Of a DNA stretch of 64,000 nucleotides, positions 16,790 to 26,377 are shown piece after piece. Every line of letters begins with the position of its first letter. Positions within the stretch are counted from its first letter, which is position 1. Position numbers and translations under genes: made by a program. The notes under the pieces were generated by a model that saw only the letters and a list, made by a program, of their open reading frames with translations, was not told the DNA's origin and did no database searches. Source of the stretch: CAJQQK01 sp049116495 (GTDB taxonomy: Bacteria > Pseudomonadota > Alphaproteobacteria > Rhizobiales > Hyphomicrobiaceae); assembly GCA_049116495.1 (NCBI GenBank), contig JAGDYV010000012.1, positions 16,174 to 80,173 on the forward strand, in the 5' to 3' direction.

Positions 16790-18736
16790 ATGTGTGGATT
16801 TGTCGGGTTCATGCGAACCGATGCAAAGAAGAGATTGCCATCCGAGGAAGAACTCGGTCGCATGACCGATACGTTGCGCCATCGGGGACCTGACGCACGG
16901 GGCACCTGGTATCAGCCCGATTTTGGGGTAGGGCTGGGACATCGGCGTCTGTCGATACGTGACTTGTCGGATGCCGGTGCTCAACCAATGACCTCCAGCT
17001 GCGGGCGGTACGTATTTGTCTACAATGGTGAAGTTTATTCTCACAGCGAACTGAGCAAGGAATTGTCCCATACGGGGCGGACCCTCAAAGGACACTCCGA
17101 TACGGAAATCATACTTGAGGCAATCGCCGAATGGGGCGTTGATCGGGTCCTGCCAAAATTGATCGGCATGTTTGCCTTTGCATTGTACGACAAGAAACTC
17201 GGAGAACTCATCCTTGCCAGGGACCGACTGGGACAAAAACCTCTCTATTGGGCAAACGTCGACGGATTTCTAATTTTTGGTTCGGAACTGAAGGCGCTGC
17301 GCGCGCTGGATGTATGGCATCCCCAACTCGACAGAAATTCGCTCGCCTCATTTCTTAAATACAATTATATCCCCTCTCCGGTTACCATCTACAAGAACGT
17401 TAACAAACTGGCCCCCGGGGCAATACTGCGCATGCGACCGGAAGGTCAACCGGATGTTTCCCTATATTGGGATCTCAGAGAAATAGCAGCATGCAGAAGT
17501 TCGACACCGTTCAACTACACGCAAGAAGAGGTGCTGGAACAGCTTGATGATCTGCTGGGCGACGCTGTCAGGCGACGTCTCGTCTCCGACGTGCCGCTCG
17601 GAGCGCTGCTGTCCGGCGGAATAGATTCGTCCCTGGTAACGGCTTTGATGGTCGAGCAGTCGAGCCAACGGGTCAAGACATTCTCGATAGGCTTCGATGA
17701 ACAACGCTGGAATGAAGCACCTTATGCAAGATCGGTTGCTGACCACCTGGGCACAGATCATACGGAACTCTATTCCACACCGGGAAACGCACTCGAATTG
17801 GTGGAGCAACTGCCGGATTGCTATGACGAGCCTTTTGCTGACCCATCACAATTGCCAACGCTTCTGGTGTGCCAGCTTGCTCGAGAGAACGTCAAGGTCG
17901 TACTCAGCGGCGACGGCCCGGACGAATTCTTTGCCGGATACGGGCGTTACGACGCTCTCCTAAACGTTTGGCAAAATATCTCTCAGGTCCCAAAGACAGC
18001 CCGCAAGGTGATGGCGCATTCGCTGCTCGGCTGTCCTCGGCAATTGCTCGATCGCATGACCGGTCTGGTTCCAGGCAGATACGCTAAAAATGAGATGTCG
18101 GCAAAACTGCTCTATTACGCGAGAGCAGCGGCAAATGATGATCCCGATGTCATGAATCACGGGCATATGAGTTTCTGGCAAGAGCCATGCAAGGCCGTCA
18201 TCGGCGGCACTCCTTACCACAGCCTGCTTGGTGATGTCACGGTGCGCTCACAGGTTCCCGAGTTGTTCGAGCGCATGATGTTGTTGGATCAGATGACATT
18301 TCTGCCCGATGACATTCTTACGAAATTGGACCGAGCCAGTATGAGGTTTGCTCTAGAGGCCCGGTCTCCGATGCTGGACCATCGCCTCGTCGAGTTTTCC
18401 TGGCAGTTGCCGCGTAATATGAAGATTCGAGACGGCGTGACGAAATGGGCGCTGCGAGAAATCTTGTACAAACGCATTCCTCAGCAACTCATCGATCGAC
18501 CGAAAATGGGATTTGGCGTTCCTCTTGGTGCTTGGCTGCGCGGAGAACTGCGGCCATGGGCCGAGGAACTATTGAGCGCGGACCGCCTCGAACGTAATGG
18601 TGTTTTTCAAACTGCACAAATTCGAAAGCGCTGGCAGGCCCATCTTGATGGTACGGATTGGTCTTCGCATCTGTGGAGCGTTCTCATGGCACAGGCCTGG
18701 TTCGTGGCAAACCCAGACGTGCAATTGTCAGCCTAG
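16790..18736 (+). CDS. asparagine synthase-like glutamine amidotransferase
   Basis: This 648-residue protein has the class II glutaminase domain starting with M-C-G-F-V-G-F, whose Cys2 becomes the N-terminal nucleophile. It also has the synthetase domain with the P-loop L-S-G-G-I-D-S-S near residue 270 and the D-G-P-D-E motif near 375. AGGGATAAG precedes the ATG. True asparagine synthesis is possible, but such paralogues inside polysaccharide clusters are thought to amidate uronic acids or related groups. It is about 50-100 residues longer than classical E. coli AsnB (554 aa) and typical of this cluster-associated subgroup. Confidence 0.87.
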   Translation: MCGFVGFMRTDAKKRLPSEEELGRMTDTLRHRGPDARGTWYQPDFGVGLGHRRLSIRDLSDAGAQPMTSSCGRYVFVYNGEVYSHSELSKELSHTGRTLKGHSDTEIILEAIAEWGVDRVLPKLIGMFAFALYDKKLGELILARDRLGQKPLYWANVDGFLIFGSELKALRALDVWHPQLDRNSLASFLKYNYIPSPVTIYKNVNKLAPGAILRMRPEGQPDVSLYWDLREIAACRSSTPFNYTQEEVLEQLDDLLGDAVRRRLVSDVPLGALLSGGIDSSLVTALMVEQSSQRVKTFSIGFDEQRWNEAPYARSVADHLGTDHTELYSTPGNALELVEQLPDCYDEPFADPSQLPTLLVCQLARENVKVVLSGDGPDEFFAGYGRYDALLNVWQNISQVPKTARKVMAHSLLGCPRQLLDRMTGLVPGRYAKNEMSAKLLYYARAAANDDPDVMNHGHMSFWQEPCKAVIGGTPYHSLLGDVTVRSQVPELFERMMLLDQMTFLPDDILTKLDRASMRFALEARSPMLDHRLVEFSWQLPRNMKIRDGVTKWALREILYKRIPQQLIDRPKMGFGVPLGAWLRGELRPWAEELLSADRLERNGVFQTAQIRKRWQAHLDGTDWSSHLWSVLMAQAWFVANPDVQLSA

Positions 18737-18940
18737 CCAGTGCCCAATTGATACTTGATCGGATTGCTGACCTCCGATTCTTCGGCAGCACTTGGGCTCC
18801 CGTACTGTCAGAAATTCGGCGCAGCTCAGAAATCGAAAAGCCGGTCGAGGCTCATCAAATTTCAATCGTGAACGACACAGCCATCGTTGACCGCGAGGCG
18901 GTTGTGCGACCAGTGCGCTGAGCGCCAGGGGGAGGAAAGA

Positions 18941-19693
18941 ATGTCGATACAGGACGAGGTAGACGATGATGTCATCGAACGCTTTTTCTTAACGTTAAGA
19001 AAATCATTGGGCAGCCAGGCCGAAAAGCGGTGGCGCCATACGATGTCGTTTCACTACAAGCACATCGATTTTACAGGCCGTCGCGTGCTCGATATCGGTG
19101 GTGGAAACGGCATCCATTCCTTTTATGCTCATGCCTGTGGCGCCGCACGTGTTGTAAATCTGGAACCCGAATATGACGGCAGCACATCTGGCATGCAAGA
19201 CCAGTTTCATAATTGGAAGGCCGCCCTGGGCGCGACTTGCGTAGATATCATTGACACCACATTTCAGGAGTACAGCGGCGACGGAATGCCGTTCGATGTA
19301 ATCTTAATTCAGGATGCCATAAATCATCTGGATGAATCGGCTTGCATATCGCTAAAAGAATCGGAAGCGAGCCAAGACGTGTTTCGCCGGATCTTTGCCA
19401 AACTGGGTAAGCTTTCTTCATCGGGTGGAGTGCTTCACATTGCGGATTGCAGTTCACAGAACTTCTATCCGCGCATGAGGCTTGGCAATCCGTTTGATTC
19501 TGAAATTGAGTGGCGCAAGCATCAACCGCCAAGCCTGTGGCAGACCATGCTCGAGGAGGCCGGCTACAAACTTGAGCGCAAGAGATGGTCCTCTCCTGGG
19601 CGGTTCGGACCGGCAGGTCAGGCGTTGTTTGGAAATAGTTTGGCGGCCTACTTCTTCACCAGCCACTTCGCCATGACGTTGAGAAAAATATGA
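18941..19693 (+). CDS. class I SAM-dependent methyltransferase
   Basis: This 250-residue protein has the SAM-binding motif I V-L-D-I-G-G-G-N-G near residues 48-56, an acidic residue at the end of the second strand (L-E-P-E), and the I-Q-D-A-I-N-H-L motif near residues 120-127. ATG 18941 follows GGGGGAGGAAAG. The likely substrate is a sugar or nucleotide sugar of the polysaccharide, or an alternative lipid-linked intermediate; this is inferred from position only. Its stop overlaps the start of a 46-codon frame in the ATGA manner. Confidence 0.8.
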   Translation: MSIQDEVDDDVIERFFLTLRKSLGSQAEKRWRHTMSFHYKHIDFTGRRVLDIGGGNGIHSFYAHACGAARVVNLEPEYDGSTSGMQDQFHNWKAALGATCVDIIDTTFQEYSGDGMPFDVILIQDAINHLDESACISLKESEASQDVFRRIFAKLGKLSSSGGVLHIADCSSQNFYPRMRLGNPFDSEIEWRKHQPPSLWQTMLEEAGYKLERKRWSSPGRFGPAGQALFGNSLAAYFFTSHFAMTLRKI

Positions 19694-19830
19694 CTCCTGT
19701 CATCGCAAGTCCAATCGCAAAAGTTGCTGAAAATATCTTCGCTCGACATCCAAGCCCGCTCAAAACCGGCGGCAACGTGCAGGTCGCGAACCTCAATCTA
19801 CTGCATCGGCTCGACATGCTGCTCAAGTAA
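19690..19830 (+). CDS. small coupled reading frame, 46 aa, unknown
   Basis: ATG at 19690 overlaps the methyltransferase stop (ATGA), and the frame runs 46 codons to TAA at 19828-19830. Residues are mixed, with a moderately amphipathic C-terminal half rich in Leu and Asn and no membrane helix or known motif. The overlap is the typical geometry of translational coupling. It could be a genuine small protein, a methyltransferase accessory, or the N-terminal remnant of a lost larger gene. I cannot assign a function. Confidence 0.4.
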   Translation: MTPVIASPIAKVAENIFARHPSPLKTGGNVQVANLNLLHRLDMLLK

Positions 19831-19975
19831 ACGGGCTCAGTCCAATTGGAGAAAGCACCATCATTGCCGCCCGTAGCTGTCACTTCCTCGTGTATGGGCC
19901 TCGCATTGCATCGGTCCCTGTCGTGGCAAAACCTCACGATCATCACCTCTGCGAATACGATGGAAGGTTGAAAAA

Positions 19976-21115
19976 ATGAACCGCGAAGGTTTCATCGTCG
20001 GCGTAGACGCCTCGCGCAGCCGATCAGGCGGTGGGGCCGGGCATATGCGTGGTTTGATGTCCGGTGCCGACCCGCGAGACGCAGGCATCGCACACGTCCA
20101 CTTCTGGGCCTTCGACAGCCTGCTCGATAGCGTCGAAGACCAAGTTTGGCTGACCAAACATCGGGTGGCCGCCACCAACCGCTCGATCATCCACCAGCTC
20201 CTTTGGCAATACTTCGAGTTGCCCAAGCTTTTGCGGGCCAGTGGCTGCCAGGTCATCTTCAACACGGACGCAGGCGCGATCTGCCCTTTTACGCCGTCGG
20301 TGACGCTCAGTCAGGACATGCTCCCTTTCGAACCGGGCGAAATCCAGCGTTACGGCTGGTCGAAGGCGCGTCTACGTTTGGAAATTCTGAAGCGTGTGCA
20401 GGCACGCAGCCTCGCCCGGGCCAACTTGGCGTTATTCCTGACCGCCCACGCGCACAAGACGATTGGCGATCGGGTCGGCGCCTTTCACGCAAGCGCTGTT
20501 GTTCCACACGGAATCGACGATTCTTTCCGCTCTGTCGCTGCAAACCGGCGTCCATGGCCAACCGAAGGCCAGATTAGATGTCTCTATGTCTCTAACGCGG
20601 CGCCATACAAACACCAGTGGCACGTCGTCGACGCGGTCTCACAATTGCGCGCCGATGGCGAGAATCTATCGCTGCGTCTGGTTGGAGGAGGCAAGGGGAC
20701 CTCACAACAGCGTCTGCAGGCGGCCATTGCGCAGCATGACGCCAACGGCGAATTCGTCAAACAAGAACCGTTCGTGGAACACGACAGTATCCCTTCCTAC
20801 CTTGGCGAAGCCGATCTTTTCATCTTTGCCTCGAGCTGCGAAAACCTGCCCATAACGTTGCTTGAGGCGATGGCTTCAGGAATCCCAATTTGCTGCTCCA
20901 ATCGGGGACCAATGCCGGAGGTGCTCGGTGAAGACGGCATCTACTTTGACCCGGAGGACCCTGCTTCGATAGCCGGCGCAATGCGCATTGCAATCGACAA
21001 CGAGGCAGCACGGCAGCAAGCGGTAAGCAGTGCGCTGACACGCTCAGACGGGTTCACCTGGGAACGCTTGTCGCGCGAAACCTGGGCGCTACTCGCCAAT
21101 GTCGCTCGTCAGTAG
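19976..21115 (+). CDS. GT4-type glycosyltransferase
   Basis: This 379-residue GT-B glycosyltransferase has an N-terminal acceptor domain beginning G-V-D-A-S-R-S-R-S-G-G-G, which fits family 4 enzymes. The C-terminal domain has L-F-I-F-A-S-S-x-E-N-L-P-I-T-L-L-E-A (about residues 281-298, E-x7-E) and S-N-R-G-P-M-P-E-V after it. It is predicted to be a cytoplasmic, membrane-associated enzyme extending the repeat unit. The sugar and linkage are not evident. A weak GGAAGG site precedes the ATG. Confidence 0.87.
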   Translation: MNREGFIVGVDASRSRSGGGAGHMRGLMSGADPRDAGIAHVHFWAFDSLLDSVEDQVWLTKHRVAATNRSIIHQLLWQYFELPKLLRASGCQVIFNTDAGAICPFTPSVTLSQDMLPFEPGEIQRYGWSKARLRLEILKRVQARSLARANLALFLTAHAHKTIGDRVGAFHASAVVPHGIDDSFRSVAANRRPWPTEGQIRCLYVSNAAPYKHQWHVVDAVSQLRADGENLSLRLVGGGKGTSQQRLQAAIAQHDANGEFVKQEPFVEHDSIPSYLGEADLFIFASSCENLPITLLEAMASGIPICCSNRGPMPEVLGEDGIYFDPEDPASIAGAMRIAIDNEAARQQAVSSALTRSDGFTWERLSRETWALLANVARQ

Positions 21116-21266
21116 TTTATAACTGCCAAACTTCTACCGAATGGAACGGCTGCCGCAAATCGCAATGTCTTCTGGCGGTCGCACACTGCGGCGTCGATAG
21201 ATGCCTCGCGCTCCAACGTACGTGTCAAAACGTGCACCGCCAAGTTCACATCAAGGGGAAGTCGTT

Positions 21267-22205
21267 TTGTCTAAACCGAACCTCCAGCGTCGCGCCCTTG
21301 TCTTTGGAGCCGTAGCCGCCGGCCTAGGTTCCACTGCATCATCGCCTTCGAGTCCTCAGCCTGATTGGGCGCGGGCTGTGCGGAAAGCAACTGTCCCCTA
21401 TCAGGGCCGTCGCATTCCCCCGCTATACGCAGTCGCCTTCATCGATCCTGGAATCCCAAAGCAACAGGGGCAAGAGGCCGCGGTCGCGCGATACCCACTT
21501 GCGCTTGTCCCGCAAGACAACCGTCGACACTTCCGCAAATGGCGAGACGACGTTAAGGCGCTCAATCCTGATATTGTCCTGCTCGCCTATCAGATGACCA
21601 TTTTGGAAACGACATCACCCGGGCCCGGGCATGACGTTCTGCGCGGTGTCAGGAATGCTTGGCGCACCTGGCCTTGGGGCGGCCAGATCCGTGTCGAGGC
21701 GAAACGGCGTCGCGTCTTCGACCCTCGTTCAAGCGAATGGAAGGCGGCATTCTTGAATGCCTGCGCCGCCACGCTAGAATCCTATCCATACGACGGGCTT
21801 TTTCTTGATCAATGCAGCGTCTTTTCCGTCCATCATCCACTTAAAAGCGTTCGCAATGAAATGCTTCAGCATTTGCGTGAAACGCTGCTGGAGCTACGAA
21901 AAAGGCATCCGAACAAGATTTTTGTCGGCAACTCCATCTATTCTCTCCCAGGCCTAAATGGTATAATGAGCGAGGATCGAGAAGAGCATTTCGACGAAGA
22001 TCTTATCCCTTTCGACGGACAATGGTCTCCACCAATCAATCTAGGTCTCGTGCTGAGTGCCAATCGCCTGGATGACAAAGTCTTAAAGCGAAAGTTGCAT
22101 CGTGTTTGTTCGCTCGGAGCATTCTTCACCGCGACGCAAAGTTACCAGCATGTGACATGGTCGCCGATCTATGACGAAGTTCTGAAAATCGCTCACGGTG
22201 CGTAG
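21267..22205 (+). CDS. exported glycoside-hydrolase-like TIM-barrel protein
   Basis: The chosen start is TTG 21267, because AGGGGAA lies 7 bases upstream and the first residues then form a twin-arginine-like signal: R-R-A-L-V-F-G-A-V-A-A-G. An in-frame ATG at 21201 would extend it by 22 residues. The mature part has the pattern Y-D-G-L-F-L-D-Q (about residues 175-182), typical of putative glycoside hydrolases of the GH114/GHL15 kind, where the Asp is near the active site. It may trim or release the polysaccharide in the periplasm. The assignment is by motif only; there is no clear second catalytic residue. Confidence 0.55.
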   Translation: MSKPNLQRRALVFGAVAAGLGSTASSPSSPQPDWARAVRKATVPYQGRRIPPLYAVAFIDPGIPKQQGQEAAVARYPLALVPQDNRRHFRKWRDDVKALNPDIVLLAYQMTILETTSPGPGHDVLRGVRNAWRTWPWGGQIRVEAKRRRVFDPRSSEWKAAFLNACAATLESYPYDGLFLDQCSVFSVHHPLKSVRNEMLQHLRETLLELRKRHPNKIFVGNSIYSLPGLNGIMSEDREEHFDEDLIPFDGQWSPPINLGLVLSANRLDDKVLKRKLHRVCSLGAFFTATQSYQHVTWSPIYDEVLKIAHGA

Positions 22206-22450
22206 CAACTTTAGTAGCCACCAAACTTCAAAGACCAGGGTTTGAAATTGCATGCCGATAGAATTCAGGTCGGCCGGTCGATGATGTGAATTCGTCCGTG
22301 AGACCTGACCAAGAAATCAGCAGGCCGGATCGCGCGTTCGATGACGAAATCAAACACGTAAGCAATCCATCCCAGATTCAATAAAGCTAATTGTCGCCTT
22401 GCATCAAACGAGGTGACATACTGAAAAATGAACAAAAAAACCGGTCGGTC

Positions 22451-24595
22451 ATGAGACAACTATTACAGAATCTACGCAACGGCGAAACCAAGCTCACCGA
22501 AGTGCCTTGCCCGACACTGCCACCAGGCCATCTGCTGATCCGCACGACGCGCTCACTCATCTCTGCTGGCACAGAGCGAATGCTAGTGGACTTCGGCAAG
22601 GCTGGTCTGATCGAGAAAGCCCGTCAGCAGCCGGAGAAGGTGCGCGAAGTTATTCAAAAGGCACGTACCGATGGCGTGGCTCAAACCATTACAGCCGTCC
22701 GGAACAAGCTCGACCACCCTCTCGCGCTTGGCTACTGCAATGTCGGTCGCGTGCTAGAAGTCGGTCAGGGAGTAACTGACTTTGCGGTAGGAGATCGCGT
22801 CGCATCGAACGGGTATCATGCCGAGGTCGTCGTCGTGCCAACGAACCTTTGTGCGAAGATCCCCGACAAGGTGGATAACAATGCCGCCGCGTTTACGGTT
22901 ATCGGAGCGATCGCTCTTCAAGGCATTCGCCTCGTGCAGCCAACGCTTGGCGAGACCGTCGCTGTATCCGGACTTGGCCTCATCGGCCTCGTTACGGTGC
23001 AGATCCTCAGGGCTCACGGCTGCCGCGTCATTGGTCTCGACTTCGATGATGAGCGGCTCGCCCTTGCACGCAGCTATGGCGCCGAGGTTGTGAACCTTGC
23101 CGCGGGCGCTGATCCCGTACAGGCAGCCAAGGCCTACACAGACGGTTACGGCGTCGATGCAGTCATCATAACGGCGGCGACCCGATCCAGTGAGCCGGTG
23201 CATCAAGCCGCTCACATGTGTCGCAAGCGTGGCCGTATCGTATTGGTCGGGATGACCGGTCTTGAGCTATCGCGCGCCGACTTCTTCGAGAAGGAGCTGA
23301 CGTTTCAAGTTTCATGCTCGTATGGGCCGGGTCGCTATGACGCGAGCTACGAAAAAGAAGGGCTCGATTACCCAATCGGATTCGTTAGATGGACCGAGCA
23401 GCGCAACTTCGGGGCCGTACTCGACATGCTGGCCGATGGCAACCTCGATACGGACAGCCTGATTTCCCATCAGTACCCAATTGGCGAAGCCGAGGCCGCT
23501 TACACGATTCTGGCCAACGCCGAGCCTGCACTTGGCATGGTCCTGGAGTATTCCTTGCCAGACGAGAAACCCGATCCGATGCTGCTCAACCGGCGCGTTG
23601 GAATCGCGTCTGAGCCCGTCAGCAAGACAGCCGGTTCGCGAATTGCCTTCATCGGTTCGGGCAGCTACGCGACCGGCGTTCTGCTACCGGCTTTCAAGAA
23701 GGCCGGAGCCAAACTGGTCTCCATCGTATCGTCAGGCGGCGTGAGTGGCGTCCATGCCGCGCGAAAGTACGGCGCTGATGCTGCATCAACAGACGCGGAT
23801 AGTATCATCGCAGATCCTGAAATTGACGCGGTCGTGATCACCACGCGACACGACAGCCACGCCCGCTTCGTGCTCGCCGCGATTGCGGCTGGCAAGCAGG
23901 TCTTTGTCGAGAAACCGCTGTGCCTTACGCACGATGAACTTGACCAAATCACGGCTGCTTATGACGAACGCGCTGCCGCCGGTGACCCACCGATGGTGAT
24001 GATCGGTTTCAACCGCCGGTTCGCACCGCATGTTGCCAAAATGAAAAGCATACTCGATGGCCAGAGCGGCCCGAAAGCCATGGTTATGACGGTCAATGCC
24101 GGCGCTATCCCGCACGAGCACTGGACGCAGGACGTTCACGTGGGCGGAGGTCGCATTATCGGCGAGGCGTGCCACTTCATCGATCTGATGCGCTATCTTG
24201 CCGGCCGGCCGATTACGACGCACCACATCCAGCATATGGATGCAGCGACCGGCGACACCGCAACGATCACGCTCGGTTTCGAAGACGGTTCGACAGGGAC
24301 CATTCATTACTTCGCAAACGGCAGCAAAGCCTTTCCGAAAGAACGACTGGAAGTGTTTTCCGGGGGCCGGATACTGCAGCTTGACAACTTTCGGGTGCTA
24401 CGCGGATACGGCTGGCGAGGCTTCAAGTCGATGAAGCTGTGGAGCCAGGACAAGGGTCAGCGAGCCTGCGCCCAACGTTTCACTGAAACTCTGGAACATG
24501 GTGGCCAACCTCCGATTCCCTTTGACGAGATCACCGAGGTCACCCGGATTACACTTGCCCTAGCGGAGACGCGAGGCAGCAATCAGTCGGACTAG
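22451..24595 (+). CDS. fused zinc-type dehydrogenase and Gfo/Idh/MocA oxidoreductase
   Basis: This 714-residue two-domain enzyme has an N-terminal part (about 1-370) that is a medium-chain dehydrogenase: L-G-Y-C-N-V-G-R-V and the nucleotide-binding G-L-G-L-I-G-L motif near residue 178. The C-terminal part (about 395-714) is a Gfo/Idh/MocA oxidoreductase with G-S-G-S-Y-A-T-G near 404 and V-E-K-P-L-C near 490. ATG 22451 is preferred; the frame is open from 22391. This fusion is regularly found beside heparinase-like genes in polysaccharide clusters, as here, and may modify a uronic acid or keto-sugar. The reaction is not established. Confidence 0.85.
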   Translation: MRQLLQNLRNGETKLTEVPCPTLPPGHLLIRTTRSLISAGTERMLVDFGKAGLIEKARQQPEKVREVIQKARTDGVAQTITAVRNKLDHPLALGYCNVGRVLEVGQGVTDFAVGDRVASNGYHAEVVVVPTNLCAKIPDKVDNNAAAFTVIGAIALQGIRLVQPTLGETVAVSGLGLIGLVTVQILRAHGCRVIGLDFDDERLALARSYGAEVVNLAAGADPVQAAKAYTDGYGVDAVIITAATRSSEPVHQAAHMCRKRGRIVLVGMTGLELSRADFFEKELTFQVSCSYGPGRYDASYEKEGLDYPIGFVRWTEQRNFGAVLDMLADGNLDTDSLISHQYPIGEAEAAYTILANAEPALGMVLEYSLPDEKPDPMLLNRRVGIASEPVSKTAGSRIAFIGSGSYATGVLLPAFKKAGAKLVSIVSSGGVSGVHAARKYGADAASTDADSIIADPEIDAVVITTRHDSHARFVLAAIAAGKQVFVEKPLCLTHDELDQITAAYDERAAAGDPPMVMIGFNRRFAPHVAKMKSILDGQSGPKAMVMTVNAGAIPHEHWTQDVHVGGGRIIGEACHFIDLMRYLAGRPITTHHIQHMDAATGDTATITLGFEDGSTGTIHYFANGSKAFPKERLEVFSGGRILQLDNFRVLRGYGWRGFKSMKLWSQDKGQRACAQRFTETLEHGGQPPIPFDEITEVTRITLALAETRGSNQSD

Positions 24596-24718
24596 AGTCG
24601 TTCTGCCTCGGCGGGCCCGTGTTGTGATTGAGCACGGTGCCAATGCCACCGGAACGTTCGTAACGTTTCAAGCTCGTCCTGCCGGCAGACCGCGGAAACC
24701 GAAAACACTGGACTGACT

Positions 24719-26377
24719 ATGCGACCAGCAGATATCAGCATTGGCAATGCCTTGCGGTTGTTCCATACCGTCCGGCATCTCAAGCCGGCTCAAATCGTCG
24801 GCCGCGCGCAGGCGAAGCTACGACGCGTTGTGCCTGACCCAACGCCTGCGCCAAAAACACGACTCCCACTCGGCCATTGGGTCGCTACCGTCTCGCGCGC
24901 CGCCAGCCTAAAACCGGGATTCCAGGTTCGATTCCTTAACGAGGATGGTGAGATCAAGTCCCGCGCACAATGGAACGACCCCGGCAAAGCAAAACTCTGG
25001 CTCTACAATCTGCACTACTTCGATGATCTTTGCGCAGGCGACGGCTACAACCGCCGGGGCTTGCAACGTGAGCTCATTGCGCGCTGGATCGAAGAGAACC
25101 CACCAGGTGATGGAAACGGCTGGGAGCCCTATCCAGTTTCATTGCGGATAGTGAACTGGGTCAAGTGGGCTTTGTCCGGCGAAACGCTCGATGCCAAGAT
25201 GCGCGACAGCCTCGCTATGCAGGTGAGCTGGCTCACACACCATATCGAGTGGCACCTTCTGGGAAACCATCTCCTCGCGAACGCGAAAGCACTGGTGTTC
25301 GCTGGGCTTTACTTTGATGGCCCTGAGGCAGATCGCTGGCTCGACCAGGGCATCGCGATTTACACCGCGCAGCTGAAAGAACAGATACTCGACGACGGGG
25401 CGCACTTCGAGCTGTCGCCGATGTATCACGCCATCATTCTTGAAGACCTTCTCGATCTCATAAATTTGTCGAGACACTACGGCAGCCCCAATACCGAAGT
25501 GTTTCAAGATTTACCCGACCTGACGCGGCGGATGCGGTATTGGCTGGCAGCCATGACACATCGTGATGGCAACCTTTCATTCTTCAACGATGCAGCGGTC
25601 GGGATCGCAGGAAAACGAGACGACATAGAAGCTTATGCAATGCGTCTTCAACTTGGTCCCGTAGCAGGCCCGGGTGAGGGCGTCCATCACTTGGCGGCGT
25701 CCGGCTATGTCCGTGTCAATTGCGATGATATGACCGCAATACTCGATCTGGCGTCCGTCGGCCCGGACTATCTTCCGGGTCACGCGCATGCCGATACGCT
25801 GTCATTCGAACTCACGCTCGGCAATGAGCGATTGATTGTCAACGGGGGTACTTCCACTTATGCCCCAGGCGGACTTCGTGAAGCGGAGCGCGCGACGGCT
25901 GCACATAGCACGGTCGAAATCGACGGCGAGAATTCATCGGAAGTCTGGGCAAGCTTTCGCGTGGCACGGCGCGCGCGGGTTGCAAATGTTGTTATTCAGG
26001 ATAACGGCAGCGATGTCATGATCACAGCATCGCACGATGGCTATTCTCGTTTGCCAGGTCGGCCGCTTCATTACCGCACGTGGTACTTCTCACCAGTAGC
26101 ATTGAAAATGGTCGATCGAATTCTCGGCGTAAGAGTGCCAGACGCGATTGCACGGTTCCATCTCGGTCATGGCGTTTCGAGCACAATCGAACAAGGTAGC
26201 CATCAAGGTGTTCTAACGACCTCATCCAACAGATCCGTGCATTGGAAGTCGAGCGAACCAGTGGCGATTGATGACGGAAACTGGGCTCGGGAATTCGGTT
26301 GCCGTCTACCGACTTCCACGCTGCTGGCGCCGCTGCGTTCTGGCCGCCTCGACTTCGGGCTGGAGTGGCAGCGCTAG
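24719..26377 (+). CDS. heparinase II/III-like family protein
   Basis: This 552-residue protein has an N-terminal (alpha/alpha) toroid (about 90-340), with E-L-S-P-M-Y-H (about residues 228-234) at the expected catalytic Tyr-His site. Its C-terminal beta-sandwich begins around G-H-A-H-A-D-T-L-S-F (about 352), the heparinase II/III signature. There is no clear signal peptide, so it is probably cytoplasmic or non-classically placed, unlike true polysaccharide lyases. It is followed by a glycosyltransferase whose GTG start overlaps its stop. In many clusters it pairs with the upstream dehydrogenase fusion, pointing to a biosynthetic modification role. Confidence 0.85.
   Translation: MRPADISIGNALRLFHTVRHLKPAQIVGRAQAKLRRVVPDPTPAPKTRLPLGHWVATVSRAASLKPGFQVRFLNEDGEIKSRAQWNDPGKAKLWLYNLHYFDDLCAGDGYNRRGLQRELIARWIEENPPGDGNGWEPYPVSLRIVNWVKWALSGETLDAKMRDSLAMQVSWLTHHIEWHLLGNHLLANAKALVFAGLYFDGPEADRWLDQGIAIYTAQLKEQILDDGAHFELSPMYHAIILEDLLDLINLSRHYGSPNTEVFQDLPDLTRRMRYWLAAMTHRDGNLSFFNDAAVGIAGKRDDIEAYAMRLQLGPVAGPGEGVHHLAASGYVRVNCDDMTAILDLASVGPDYLPGHAHADTLSFELTLGNERLIVNGGTSTYAPGGLREAERATAAHSTVEIDGENSSEVWASFRVARRARVANVVIQDNGSDVMITASHDGYSRLPGRPLHYRTWYFSPVALKMVDRILGVRVPDAIARFHLGHGVSSTIEQGSHQGVLTTSSNRSVHWKSSEPVAIDDGNWAREFGCRLPTSTLLAPLRSGRLDFGLEWQR

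Noticed and set aside
16790..18736. Housekeeping asparagine synthetase
   Set aside because: It is embedded among flippase, glycosyltransferase and methyltransferase genes and belongs to the longer cluster-associated type; a cell asparagine role is not excluded but is not the best reading.
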